DNA from: Chloroflexota bacterium
GTDB taxonomy: Bacteria; Chloroflexota; Anaerolineae; UBA1429
Length of the DNA: 60,060 nucleotides
Reading direction: 5' to 3'
Assembly (NCBI GenBank): GCA_012719135.1
Contig: JAAYAW010000069.1
Coordinates: 1-60,060, forward strand
Made by a program: the position numbers and the translations under genes. Within the stretch, counting starts at the first letter, position 1. Every line of letters begins with the position of its first letter. A model generated the notes under the pieces. That model had not been told where the DNA came from and ran no database searches. It worked only from the letters and a program-made list of their open reading frames with translations. Positions 28,369-36,644 of the stretch are shown here, piece after piece.

Positions 28369-28548
28369 ATGCGGATGGCACGGTGGAGACAGCCTCTCAT
28401 CGATACCAGGGGAGGGCAGCTGTTCCAGTGGATTGGGGTGACTCTTCTCCTCTCGCTGGCCTTTCTGGCCCTGCTGCAGGTCGCGGGGCCCGGGCTCCGG
28501 GCAATCGTCGAGACTGTCCGGAGCGCGGTCACATCCATGGTCCGCTAG
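28369..28548 (+). CDS. small single-helix membrane protein (Flp-pilin-like)
   Basis: A 59-aa protein with a basic N-terminus, the turn DTRGGQ, one strong hydrophobic helix (WIGVTLLLSLAFLALLQVAG) and a C-terminal amphipathic segment. The pattern (GQ followed by a long hydrophobic helix) resembles type IVb Flp/TadE-like pilins, but no pilin-assembly genes are nearby and the peptidase site is not clear. GGAAGGGG lies just before ATG 28369. Codon use looks like the neighbours. Real gene likely, function unproven. Confidence 0.5.
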   Translation: MRMARWRQPLIDTRGGQLFQWIGVTLLLSLAFLALLQVAGPGLRAIVETVRSAVTSMVR

Positions 28549-28565
28549 TCCAAGCCAGCCGATCT

Positions 28566-28593
28566 TTGACGGCGCAGGGGATTGCGCTATACT
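28566..28593 (+). promoter_or_regulatory. promoter for tRNA-Pro and tRNA-Gly
   Basis: TTGACG (28566-28571), 16-base spacer, TATACT (28588-28593), with the first tRNA base eight bases downstream. Confidence 0.65.
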
Positions 28594-28601
28594 CGATGAT
28601 A

Positions 28602-28678
28602 CGGGGTGTGGCGCAGTCTGGTAGCGCGCAGCGTTTGGGACGCTGAAGTCAGAGGTTCAAGTCCTCTCACCCCGACCA
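28602..28678 (+). tRNA. tRNA-Pro (UGG)
   Basis: Full cloverleaf: acceptor CGGGGTG pairs with CACCCCG. The anticodon stem CAGCG/CGCTG encloses TTTGGGA, giving anticodon TGG. The T arm contains GGTTCAAGTCC. CCA is genomically encoded. Confidence 0.95.
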
Positions 28679-28692
28679 GTTCGAGGATTCAT

Positions 28693-28764
28693 GCGGGCGT
28701 AGCTCAGTGGTAGAGCTCCTGCCTTCCAAGCAGGTTGTCGCGCGTTCAAATCGCGTCGCCCGCT
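28693..28764 (+). tRNA. tRNA-Gly (UCC)
   Basis: Acceptor GCGGGCG pairs with CGCCCGC. The anticodon stem CCTGC/GCAGG encloses CTTCCAA, giving anticodon TCC. The D arm is GCTCAGTGGTAGAGC. CCA is not encoded. It lies 14 bases after tRNA-Pro and is probably co-transcribed with it. Confidence 0.95.
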
Positions 28765-29093
28765 CTTTGCTGCCAGAAGTAGTCGATCCCTTGGCATCTA
28801 CAGGCTGCGGCCCTCGCGGAACACCCGTCAAGCAGCGTAAGGTTGTCCACCCCCCTTGTGGTGCTCTGTCTGACACCACTAGATAGCGTAACAAGAGGCG
28901 CGTCGGGTGTGTTGCACCCGGCGCGCTTATACACAGTCTGCGTACTCGGGTGTGCACACGCATCGGCCAGGTCCCAGGCGTCTCCAGCGCCGCCGGGGCC
29001 ATCTCATACCGCGGTCATGGCACACCCCCGGCTTGATCTACAGTCACCCGATCCCTGCCTTGGTGCTCACACACCGGCTCCCGGCAGGCAACG
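28765..29093. other. intergenic region with one long hairpin
   Basis: No credible gene. The only clear structure is a 12-pair inverted repeat (one G-T pair): arms 28898-28909 and 28915-28926 around a five-base loop. It lacks a T run, so it is not a classic terminator. Confidence 0.5.
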
Positions 29094-29840
29094 TCATGCA
29101 GACCCGGTCCTTTTAGAGCAAACGTCTCTCATCTCACACTGCAAGCATGCCGGGGCCAAAGCAGAGCACCACGTTCGACCGATGTGCCATAGCGCGCCGT
29201 CTAGCTCACCTGGGTACTCGGGATGCAGGGCCCTGGCCGCTGAGAGAGCATCGGCCTCGGTTGGTGCCTCTGCCACTCCCAGCCGGTAGAGAACACGCAC
29301 GGTATGGACGTCAGGCTTGATGTCCATGCGAGGGTGATCCAGATCTGAGAACCTTACGCCAAAGCCCTTCTCGATCAATAGCACAGCCATGCTGGCGATG
29401 CCGGGTCCCACGCCATACACGCCCTCAAAAGTGCGCTGTACCTGCCAGGCCGGCGTGTCCTGCCAAATGAGCTCTGCCTTTCCGCCGAACTGACGCGCTA
29501 CGATGACCGATATCTCGTGGATGGTACGCGGCGCGGCATTATAGTAGCGTGGTCGCTTCGGCAAACGAGATACTACATCGCCCAGTTGCTCCAGCGACAT
29601 GCGGGCGATGAGGTTCGGATCAAGATGGCCAAGATCCTGTCTGATCCAGTAGGGGATTGTCCAGATGATCTCCGCCTTAGTGCCGCGGTCGAGACAGGCC
29701 GCCAGGCAGAAGGCAAAGGGATCCGTCTGGACAAAATCGGTGGCGGCAGGGAAGAGAGCCGGAAGCAGCACGCCATGCTCGATCCTCCTGTTGAGGTCAA
29801 GCAATCTGGCCACGATGGCTTTGTGAGTGGTCTCCACCAC
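29094..29840 (-). CDS. endonuclease III-like DNA glycosylase with 4Fe-4S cluster
   Basis: A 248-aa HhH-GPD superfamily protein for base-excision repair. The helix-hairpin-helix reads GVYGVGPGIAS (about 141-150), with the conserved catalytic Asp in KPDVHTVR (about 177). The C-terminus has the cluster spacing C-x6-C-x2-C-x5-C (219-236). The Lys that makes Nth a bifunctional lyase (GVGRKT) is Pro-Gly here, so a monofunctional glycosylase is more likely; I therefore do not call it nth. GTG 29840 (or GTG 29837) follows GGAGGGG. Confidence 0.82.
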   Translation of the reverse strand: MVETTHKAIVARLLDLNRRIEHGVLLPALFPAATDFVQTDPFAFCLAACLDRGTKAEIIWTIPYWIRQDLGHLDPNLIARMSLEQLGDVVSRLPKRPRYYNAAPRTIHEISVIVARQFGGKAELIWQDTPAWQVQRTFEGVYGVGPGIASMAVLLIEKGFGVRFSDLDHPRMDIKPDVHTVRVLYRLGVAEAPTEADALSAARALHPEYPGELDGALWHIGRTWCSALAPACLQCEMRDVCSKRTGSA

Positions 29841-29881
29841 GACCCCTCCGGGAACCCAAGCTGTATCGAATGCGCTTTACC

Positions 29882-29911
29882 ATTCTAGCCCAATTCCCCT
29901 GTGGGTGTCCA
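29882..29911 (-). promoter_or_regulatory. promoter for the glycosylase gene
   Basis: Minus-strand TGGACA (29906-29911), 18-base spacer, TAGAAT (29882-29887), about 40 bases before the start. Confidence 0.5.
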
Positions 29912-30018
29912 GCTATCCGGGTTTCCCCGCATTTCACGTCGTATGCCACCGGGCAGCCCCTCAGCTTGGTTCGCTGGCCGAGGACCTTGGCGGAGGGCTG
30001 CTACGGCGCCCGTCGCGA

Positions 30019-31347
30019 TCAGCGGGTGATCTCCACCGTCGTTACCGACTTCTCGGGTATCGTCGATGAGGCCTGCCGGCCTTGCCAGGCCAGAGTGCAG
30101 GGCTGCGGAGTATCCGTCTGGTTGATGGCAATCACCACGATCTCGCCGCCATGGCTTTGAAAAGCAGCGTAGGTCAGCGTCCCGGGCGTACCCGCCTCGC
30201 AGTCAATGCGCGCGGCGCCTGCCTGCACAGAGCGCGATCTGACCCAGGAGCCAGTACTCGGGGATGTACGTGACTGCGTTAGGGTCAGGCCTCTGCACAG
30301 TGACGAACGTCGGGCTGGAGGGATGCGTGCCCGGTTTGGGCTGCTGCGCCTCATCCAGACAGGTGACCCAGGCCTTGTACGAACGCGAGCCGTCGCGCAG
30401 GTACTGCAGCACCCGCTCCATCCCCCCCGTACCCCAGGTAGAATGCTCAGTCAGGAACACCGGCCCTTCCGGGTATCTGGACCAGAGGTAGCCCATCTCG
30501 TCTGGCTGCCCGTCATGCTCGTGGAATGCCTCGCCATCGGCAGCCGCACATCCGCCTGGATCGACGAGGATAGGCTCGGAAAAGGCGCTCGCATCGGCAA
30601 AGTTGTGATCAAAGATCCAGATTTCGGTATCGAGGTCGTGCCGGTCGAACTCCTCGCGCGCCAGAAGGAGGAGTCGCAACTGCTGCTCCCATGTCATATA
30701 GCAGGTTGGGTAGCGCCGATCGGCGTGCAGGGGCTCGTTCTGCAGCGTAATAGCAGCGATTGGAATGCCCAGCTCCCCGTAAGCCTCCACGGCCATACGG
30801 TAGTAGCGTGCCACAACGGCCTCGCACCCGGGAAGCAGCGAGCCTCCGCACAAGCTGCCGCTGGACTTTGTCCAGCCCGGAGCGCTCCAGGGGGAGGCAA
30901 ACAGTCTCAGGTCGGGATTCAGCGAGAGGGCCTCGCATGTGACGGCAGGGATATGCAGGTCGATATCGCGCTGGATAGAAAAGTGCCCCAGATCGGGGTC
31001 TTTCTGGCCCGGCGGCAGATCGTCGTACCAGTACCACGGCGAAGAGGTAAAGTCGGATGTGCCGAGACAGATGCGCATCAAGTTCCAGCCGATACCCTCG
31101 GTAGGATGCACCAGATCGCGCAGGACCCGATGCCGCACTTCGGGATCCATGCGCACAAGATGGTAGACGCTGGCCTCGCCAAGGACGATCCCATCCCCAG
31201 GATGGTCTGATGGCGTCGTTCGGGGTCCAATCGCACCGTGATCGGCGCGCCAGGCGTTTCCTGGGTCACCGCCAGATCGGCCTGCCGGCTGAGGCGATAC
31301 TCGCGAGCATCTTCTGACGTGAACCACACCTTCGCCCTCGCACGCAT
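30019..31347 (-). pseudogene. GH30 glycoside hydrolase, two frameshifts
   Basis: Joined across three frames the product is a roughly 440-aa GH30 (glucosylceramidase-like) enzyme. Frame one starts at ATG 31347 behind AGGAGGG and runs to RRHQTILGMGSSL. Near 31176-31185 it must shift to continue as GEASVYHLVRMDP. The long middle frame carries WSAPGWTK, the acid/base in ITLQNEP and the nucleophile region VFLTEHSTWG. Near 30228-30236 a second shift is needed to enter the C-terminal beta domain (VQAGAARIDCE to the stop at 30019). No signal peptide is evident. The gene is decayed, or the sequence has two single-base errors. Confidence 0.75.
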
Positions 31348-31760
31348 GGCACGCCCTCCTCTTCTTGATCTCCGCGCAGGCCGTCTCACCCAGCCCGGTC
31401 AGGGGGCAGCGAACCGACGGTCATAGTGTAGCGCCTGTTCGGGTTCGATACCACGGTCAACCGTATCGACGTGGCGGCAGAACGGCCCCATAGCGCCGGC
31501 CAACATACACCGGCTCCGGGTGCCCCCTAATCATTGGATGGCTACGGGGAGGAGCCTTCAGACGCTAATGCGCAAACGTGGCCGCTCTGGGATCTCTGCC
31601 ATCTCCGCTTGAGTGACGTTCCACGGCCTGCAGCCCGGCGTTCGAGGCCCCTCTGGCCGGCCAAACGCAAGAGACGAAAAGAGCTGTTGATCGCGAGCGC
31701 GCCACCCTGTATACTGGGATAACCGTAGAATGGTCGCTGTTATAGCACAGGAGGGCTGCG
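31348..31760. other. intergenic region, no gene seen
   Basis: Upstream region of two divergent genes. Apart from the plus-strand promoter near 31687-31715 and a short inverted pair ACGGT/ACCGT near 31461-31472, I see no gene or structured element. Confidence 0.5.
31687..31715 (+). promoter_or_regulatory. promoter for the coiled-coil protein gene
   Basis: TTGATC (31687-31692), 17-base spacer, TATACT (31710-31715), 45 bases before the ATG. Confidence 0.65.
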
Positions 31761-32222
31761 ATGAAGCTTTGGGGATCCGTCAAACAACAGGCCAACAAGC
31801 TGGCTTTTGACGCCGAGAAAGCGCTCAGGCTTAAGCGCCAGGAGGGCGTGATCTCCGGATTGCGCGACAAAGTCGAAGCGCAGTTTACAGAGATGGGGAA
31901 AACCGCGTACTCGCTTATGGACGAGGGCGCGATTGCACACCCCCACCTGGCGTCGTTCGCGAACACAGTCGCTGGTCTTCAGGAGCAGATCAAGCAAGAG
32001 GCTCAGAAGCTTGCAGAGATCCAGGCCGAAGACTTTGAGACCGAAGAGCCGGCCGCGGCAAGCGCGCCGCCACCTGCGGCTGCCGTGCCGCCCGAGCCGA
32101 CGTCCGCCAATGTCCCGCCGCCGATGCCGGCTTCCCCGAGCGTGGCCCCGCCGGAGCCCGCCGCCAGCAGCGGAGGAGCAGACGAGCCGGCCGCTCCCCC
32201 GCCTCCTCCCGCGGAGGAGTAG
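31761..32222 (+). CDS. coiled-coil protein with Pro/Ala-rich tail, unknown function
   Basis: A 153-aa cytoplasmic protein. Residues 1-95 are charged and helical with coiled-coil heptads (VKQQANKLAFDAEKALRLKR, then LQEQIKQEAQKLAEIQ). The remainder is low-complexity Pro, Ala and Glu. Similar Chloroflexi proteins often end in a zinc ribbon; none is present here. A good ribosome site (AGGAGGG) precedes ATG 31761, with its own promoter and terminator, so it is a single-gene unit. No function can be assigned. Confidence 0.7.
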   Translation: MKLWGSVKQQANKLAFDAEKALRLKRQEGVISGLRDKVEAQFTEMGKTAYSLMDEGAIAHPHLASFANTVAGLQEQIKQEAQKLAEIQAEDFETEEPAAASAPPPAAAVPPEPTSANVPPPMPASPSVAPPEPAASSGGADEPAAPPPPPAEE

Positions 32223-32271
32223 CGCCCCATTGCGTCCGGACGGACGACCTCGATACACCTCCATGCAGACC

Positions 32272-32300
32272 AGGGGTCGCACACCTAGCGACCCCTTTCT
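32272..32300 (+). terminator. rho-independent terminator
   Basis: AGGGGTCGC (32272-32280) and GCGACCCCT (32288-32296) form a nine-pair stem with a seven-base loop, followed by TTTCT. It lies 50 bases after the coiled-coil gene. Confidence 0.8.
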
Positions 32301-32363
32301 GTTCTCTGACTAGAGTGAGCGAACAGGAGCTGCCTCTCGGTTCCTGCGGCACAGGGTGGACGC

Positions 32364-32392
32364 TTGTCACGGGTGTGCGCTGCGCCTAGAAT
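32364..32392 (+). promoter_or_regulatory. promoter for the MFS transporter gene
   Basis: TTGTCA (32364-32369), 17-base spacer, TAGAAT (32387-32392). The leader before the transporter start is just over 100 bases. Confidence 0.5.
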
Positions 32393-32507
32393 GGGCGTGA
32401 TCCCCGACAACGTTGTCAGAATAGGCCCGGTCATCGCGCCGCCGAGCGGCAGAGCCGGGCATGTTTGCGCGAACCGCGGGTAGCCCAGTTGCCCCGGACC
32501 AGAACAC

Positions 32508-33758
32508 GTGATGGAGATAGAGCGTCGCCCTATGGTCAACTGGAAGAGAAACCTCGCTGTACTGTGCTTTGTCCAGCTCGTGACGATGATTGGCTTCTCT
32601 GGCTTTTTCCCCTTTGTCGCCTACCACCTAATGGATCTCGGGATCACCGATACCGATCAGGCGGCCACATACCTGGCGATCTTTAACAGCGGGAACGCGG
32701 CAGCCATGATGATCGCAGCGCCGATATGGGGAGCCATCGCAGACAAGCACGGCCGGCGCATGATGCTCATCCGTGCCACGGCAGCGGGATGCATTTTCAC
32801 CTTCCTGATGGGAGCCGCGCAATCTCCTCAGCAACTGATCATCGCTCGCATCATTCAGGGGGCTTTCTCGGGCACCGTAGCGGCTGCGGTTACGCTGGTG
32901 TCCACAGAGACACCGGAGCAGTACCTTGCCCGCAGCCTGGGCATCGTCCAGACGGCCCAGTTCATTGGCCAGACGGTCGGCCCACTGTTGGGAGGCTACG
33001 CCGCTGACTCCTTTGGCTACAAGAATGTCTTCTATCTCTCCTCCGCCCTGATACTCCTCTCGGTATTCGCGACTATCGCCTTTGTGCGAGAGACCAAGCG
33101 AGCCAAGGTCGCTCCCGAGCCGCGGCGACGCCGCAGTCTGAAAGAGGCCATCGCGGCCCTGGGCAATCGAAACACGGTGATCCTGGTGATCACGCTGGCA
33201 GGCAACAGCTTTGCCATTGCTGTGCTCAGCCCGGTGCTCTCGCTGTACATCAAGGCCCTCATTGGTAACGTTCCCAACCTTGCCACGATAGCGGGCTGGG
33301 TGATGTCGGTAGCGGCGTTCTCCTCAAGCCTTTCGGCCGTCTTGCTCGGCAGGCTGGCCGACAAGCTCGGCCAGAAGAAGATCCTGGTCGCCTGCGTTCT
33401 GGGTATCGCGCTGATCCATATTCCTCAGGCTATGGTGAGCACGCCGGGGCAGCTTGTTTTTCTGCGCGCGGTGCAAGGCCTGTTCATGGGCGGCATCATG
33501 CCGACGGCGAACGCTCTCCTGGCTCGCTCCACGGCTTCGTCACATCGCGGGGCCGTGTTCGGCTTTGCACATAGCGCTCAGGCCGGTGGACGTTCTCTGG
33601 GCCCCATCCTTGGCGCGGGCGTGGCCAACGCTTGGGGCATGCCCAGCGCCTTCCTGGTGACGGCCACCGTCTTTGGAATCATGAGCTTGCTGGTGACGCT
33701 GTTCGTCCACACGAGCGAAGCCGCTGCAGAGGAGGTTCCGCCGGCTCAGGCCGCTTGA
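32508..33758 (+). CDS. MFS drug-efflux-type transporter
   Basis: A 416-aa protein with twelve predicted membrane helices. Motif A between helices 2 and 3 reads GAIADKHGRRMM, repeated in the second half as GRLADKLGQKKI. GTVAAAVTLVSTETP at about helix 5 matches the proton-antiporter MFS type (TetA/MdtG-like). The substrate is unknown. The start is uncertain: ATG 32508 lacks a good ribosome site, and ATG 32532 would give MVNWKRN. It is transcribed alone. Confidence 0.85.
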   Translation: MMEIERRPMVNWKRNLAVLCFVQLVTMIGFSGFFPFVAYHLMDLGITDTDQAATYLAIFNSGNAAAMMIAAPIWGAIADKHGRRMMLIRATAAGCIFTFLMGAAQSPQQLIIARIIQGAFSGTVAAAVTLVSTETPEQYLARSLGIVQTAQFIGQTVGPLLGGYAADSFGYKNVFYLSSALILLSVFATIAFVRETKRAKVAPEPRRRRSLKEAIAALGNRNTVILVITLAGNSFAIAVLSPVLSLYIKALIGNVPNLATIAGWVMSVAAFSSSLSAVLLGRLADKLGQKKILVACVLGIALIHIPQAMVSTPGQLVFLRAVQGLFMGGIMPTANALLARSTASSHRGAVFGFAHSAQAGGRSLGPILGAGVANAWGMPSAFLVTATVFGIMSLLVTLFVHTSEAAAEEVPPAQAA

Positions 33759-34079
33759 CACGGGCGTTTGACGGCCGAGTCGTAGCGCCAGCGCCTCTTT
33801 GGAGTGCCAGAACCGGATAGGATCGCACCGTGTCTGCCTGAACAGCCTGCGGCCGAGCTCGGCGATGATGACGTCTCGGCGCGTGGGCCGATCGACCGGT
33901 GCGAGGGAGATCGGATGGTGGCACTCGTTCGATGCTACGAAACCCATGGCTCAAGACGTGCCGCCGCGCCATGCACATCGCCAGCTTTAGCGGGGCGCTG
34001 GAACGACACCCGGCTTGCAAAGAAAACCGGCTCGCGTAGCGCGAGCCGGTTTCTGCTCCGAAGGGAGCCTGTTCCGGAA
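33759..34079. other. convergent intergenic region with terminator
   Basis: No gene seen. The only clear element is the symmetric terminator at 34024-34052, placed to stop transcripts arriving from both sides. Confidence 0.6.
34024..34052. terminator. bidirectional terminator
   Basis: AAACCGGCTCGCG (34024-34036) pairs with CGCGAGCCGGTTT (34040-34052), a 13-pair stem with A and T runs on both sides. It separates the MFS gene from the convergent secreted-protein gene. Confidence 0.85.
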
Positions 34080-34793
34080 TTAGGCGAGAGAACAGTGCAC
34101 CTGCACCTTGATGGATGTCGCCACCAGGGCGCCCTCCTCGTCAACATAGCCGTGCACCATGACCACCGATTCTGGGCACTCGCTCAGGTAGATCTCCAGC
34201 GTGTCCCAATCGATGATCTCTGCCAGTCGCTCGGAATCGGGATACACAGCCTTGATCACGGCATCTTCCGTCACGAGCTCCGCCGGGTCTGACAGCGCGA
34301 ACTCCCGTGCCCAGCGATTGCCCGATTCGAGCTCGAGCACGAGCTCACCATCGATCACAGCAGCCATTCCGGACATGCTAAAGGGCGTCACGCGCAGCAG
34401 ACGCTCCTGCAAAAAGGCCGGCGTTCGCTGCCTCAGCCAGGACTGAATGCGGGCCAGCGGCCCCGCCAACTCGAGGCCACAGTCCTCTTCACACACCTGC
34501 AAGCGCAGGCGCACGGTCTCCCCCGCCTGTGCGCCGTCCTGCTCGCGCGTGCGCGTCAGATCGCATTCTGCACTCTCGCTGCACGTCTGCTCCTGGGTGC
34601 GCATCTGCATCGGATCCGGCACAACCGGCGAGCCGTTCGGCCCCTGAGGTGCCGATGTTGGCGCGCCGCTCCCGCCGCCAACGCCTTCGCCGCGCCCCCC
34701 CTGGCCTGAAGCGCCTCCGCCTTGCGCCAACGAGGTCAGCGGGGCAACCAGCATCGCGGCAAGCAACAACACAGGGATCAAAGCCTTGCGCAT
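34080..34793 (-). CDS. secreted protein of the ECF sigma regulon, unknown function
   Basis: A 237-aa protein with a clear Sec signal peptide (MRKALIPVLLLAAMLVAPLTSLAQ), then a Gly/Ser/Pro-rich stretch (about 25-65) and a mixed domain with six or more Cys residues (QTCSESAEC, QVCEEDCG, SECPES, VHCS). The last 60 residues (VVMVHGYVDEEGALVATSIKV) resemble small beta domains of the DUF5666 kind. No catalytic motif is recognised. ATG 34793 follows GGAGGT. The gene has its own ECF-type promoter, so it is likely an output of the adjacent sigma factor; it may sit at the outer face of the membrane. Confidence 0.7.
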   Translation of the reverse strand: MRKALIPVLLLAAMLVAPLTSLAQGGGASGQGGRGEGVGGGSGAPTSAPQGPNGSPVVPDPMQMRTQEQTCSESAECDLTRTREQDGAQAGETVRLRLQVCEEDCGLELAGPLARIQSWLRQRTPAFLQERLLRVTPFSMSGMAAVIDGELVLELESGNRWAREFALSDPAELVTEDAVIKAVYPDSERLAEIIDWDTLEIYLSECPESVVMVHGYVDEEGALVATSIKVQVHCSLA

Positions 34794-34838
34794 CACAACA
34801 TACCTCCAGCAGCCTACAGATCTACGTCTCCACACAGT

Positions 34839-34865
34839 GTAACGAATGTGCCCTCGGAAGGTTAC
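34839..34865 (-). promoter_or_regulatory. ECF-type promoter of the secreted-protein gene
   Basis: Minus-strand GTAACC (34860-34865), 15-base spacer, CGTTAC (34839-34844). Eight bases at the -35 side (GTAACCTT) and ten at the -10 side (TTCGTTACAC) match the promoter before the sigma gene. Confidence 0.75.
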
Positions 34866-34889
34866 AGCGGTCGCGCGGCCCCGAAGGGC

Positions 34890-35858
34890 TCAGTGCCCCT
34901 CTCCTTGGCCAGCACCATCGCCCGATGGGCCATGCTGCGCCTGTCCCGGTCCGGGCGCGACCGTCGCTCCCGTGCCGCTCTGCGACGGCGTAGCCGAGGT
35001 ACCCCTCGAAGGGCCATCGGGACCGGGCGTCACCGTGTCGTTCGGTGCCATTGGGCCACCCGCCGCCGGGGACCCGGTCGCCGCGCCTGGCGTTCCAACG
35101 CGCGGCTCATTCGCCGGCACGGCCTCTGTGGCAGCCGGCAGGCTACGGCTCCGTTCAGGAGTGCCGGTTTCGACCGCACCGACCGGTACATCGCGACCAC
35201 CATCCACGCCGACGACGTCGACAGAGTGTGCCCATGCCCGCCCCGCTGAGATCTCGATCCTCATCCGCACCCTGGTACCGGGCTCAGGCTGGCCGGCCGC
35301 CCGTAGCGTCTCCGATACGGCCACCTGAAGGCCAGAGACTGTCCACTCACCCCCATCGATGCTGACCAGCTCGCCCGAGATCGTCATCTCCTGCGAGCGT
35401 CCCCTTTCCATGAGCGCCCGTGCTTCGTTCACTCGACGCTGCTCGGAGCGGACGTCGAACTCTGTCCGTTTTACCGCATCCATGGTGAGCGCCCTCTGCA
35501 GGGCCTCGACACCCAGCTTGACCGGATAGAGCGCCTCACCCGGCAGCGCCGAACCGGAGGCCGCCACGGCGCGCCCGCACAGGGCCAGCAGCAGCACCAG
35601 TGTGAGAGCGAACACAGGGGCACCGCGCAGAGCTCGTCCAGCCCTGGCGGGCGTCGCTCGATCCAGCAGGTGCGCGCAGCTTGACTGCGATGTCAGCGGC
35701 GTGAGGGCGGCCAGGGCGGCATCCTGTCGCTCATAGGCCGCCAACCGCGCCGAGCATTCGGGACACGTCCGAGCATGCTCGAGCACGACTGCACGATCAG
35801 CTCCGGGTAGCTCGCGCAGAGTGGCTAGATTCGCGAGGAACTCGCGATCATGCTTCAT
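34890..35858 (-). CDS. membrane anti-sigma factor with zinc-finger motif
   Basis: A 322-aa protein. The cytoplasmic N-terminus has the anti-sigma zinc motif H-x3-C-x2-C (HARTCPEC, about 28-35). One membrane helix follows (PVFALTLVLLLALCG, about 80-95), then an outer segment starting SALPGEALYPVKLGVE, which resembles DUF5667, and a beta-type part (ISGELVSIDGGEWTVSG). The last 100 residues are Pro/Gly/Ser/Thr-rich, as in cell-wall-spanning tails. It should hold the adjacent sigma factor inactive until an envelope signal arrives. Its ATG overlaps the end of the sigma gene by 11 bases. I infer the role from domain order and position. Confidence 0.8.
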   Translation of the reverse strand: MKHDREFLANLATLRELPGADRAVVLEHARTCPECSARLAAYERQDAALAALTPLTSQSSCAHLLDRATPARAGRALRGAPVFALTLVLLLALCGRAVAASGSALPGEALYPVKLGVEALQRALTMDAVKRTEFDVRSEQRRVNEARALMERGRSQEMTISGELVSIDGGEWTVSGLQVAVSETLRAAGQPEPGTRVRMRIEISAGRAWAHSVDVVGVDGGRDVPVGAVETGTPERSRSLPAATEAVPANEPRVGTPGAATGSPAAGGPMAPNDTVTPGPDGPSRGTSATPSQSGTGATVAPGPGQAQHGPSGDGAGQGEGH

Positions 35859-36357
35859 GGTCGTACGCCTTTCGAAAGAGCTCCCTGGCCCTCGATAGCC
35901 GCGTCTTGACTGCGCCTTCAGAGATCCCGAGCATCTGGGCGATTTCGCGCACCGTGTGGCCCTGTACGCTGAACAGCACCAGCGGCGAGCGGTAGGTTGT
36001 AGGAAGCTTCATGAGCGCCTCTTGCACCAGCTCATGCTGGATCACCTGCTCCGGCCTGACGCTGCTGCTATCGTCCACATCCGTCTCCCGCAGGCTCAGC
36101 CACTGCAGAAGCCTCTGGCGGCGGAGAGCATCGTAAGCCGCGTTGGTGGCGATCCGGTAGAGCCAGGCGCGGTAGTTGGCCGCATCGGGAAGCTTTGGCA
36201 GCGCCCGGAACGCCCGGAGGAACACCTCCTGAGCGAGATCCTCGGCACGCGCGGCATCGCCCACCATGCGGTACAGGTAGTTGAGGATGGCGCGATGATG
36301 CTCACTGTAGAGCACTTCCATGAGCATCTTGTGGCTATCCGCAGGCCGGCCGGTCAT
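35848..36357 (-). CDS. ECF-type RNA polymerase sigma factor
   Basis: A 169-aa sigma factor with only regions 2 and 4. Region 2 shows ILNYLYRMVGDAARAEDLAQEVFLRAFRAL and WLYRIATNAAYDALRR. Region 4 shows LPTTYRSPLVLFSVQGHTVREIAQMLGISEGAVKTRLSRAR, ending in a normal HTH. ATG 36357 is preferred because the ECF-type promoter at 36395-36422 lies inside the longer frame (up to 36444), so translation must begin downstream of it; the ribosome site is weak. First gene of the sigma/anti-sigma pair and probably autoregulated. Confidence 0.9.
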   Translation of the reverse strand: MTGRPADSHKMLMEVLYSEHHRAILNYLYRMVGDAARAEDLAQEVFLRAFRALPKLPDAANYRAWLYRIATNAAYDALRRQRLLQWLSLRETDVDDSSSVRPEQVIQHELVQEALMKLPTTYRSPLVLFSVQGHTVREIAQMLGISEGAVKTRLSRARELFRKAYDHEA

Positions 36358-36644
36358 GCAGGAACATCCACAGTCTGTGTTGACCTCACCATGTGTAACG
36401 AAGAGGGCGTCGTAAAGGTTACGCCAATACGCCGGACCGCACATACGGCAGCAGGATACGGCCCGTCACCCCTATGGCAGGACGCGCGTCGCACGCTCTG
36501 CGCCCTGTACCAGTGTAGCATGGCCCGGTCAGTCCGGCTGCGCAGGATCCGCGCAAAGAGCGCGATGAGCAGCGCCCGGAACGCCCACTAACCAGACAAG
36601 GCCGATCCGGTCGACGATGGCGCCGGGGGCAGGAGGCCAGCGTC
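36358..36644. other. upstream region of the ECF sigma gene and the 57-aa gene
   Basis: Holds the ECF promoter on the minus strand and the AGGAGG ribosome site (36631-36636) for the 57-aa gene on the plus strand. No sigma-70 promoter for that gene is obvious. Confidence 0.45.
36395..36422 (-). promoter_or_regulatory. ECF-type promoter of the sigma gene
   Basis: Minus-strand GTAACC (36417-36422), 16-base spacer, CGTTAC (36395-36400). The sequence closely copies the promoter before the secreted-protein gene, which supports autoregulation. Confidence 0.75.

Noticed and set aside
33804-34292. 162-aa open frame crossing the terminator
   Set aside because: It runs through the bidirectional hairpin and antisense to the secreted-protein gene.
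36358-36444. N-terminal extension of the ECF sigma factor
   Set aside because: The ECF-type promoter lies inside the extension, so translation must start downstream.
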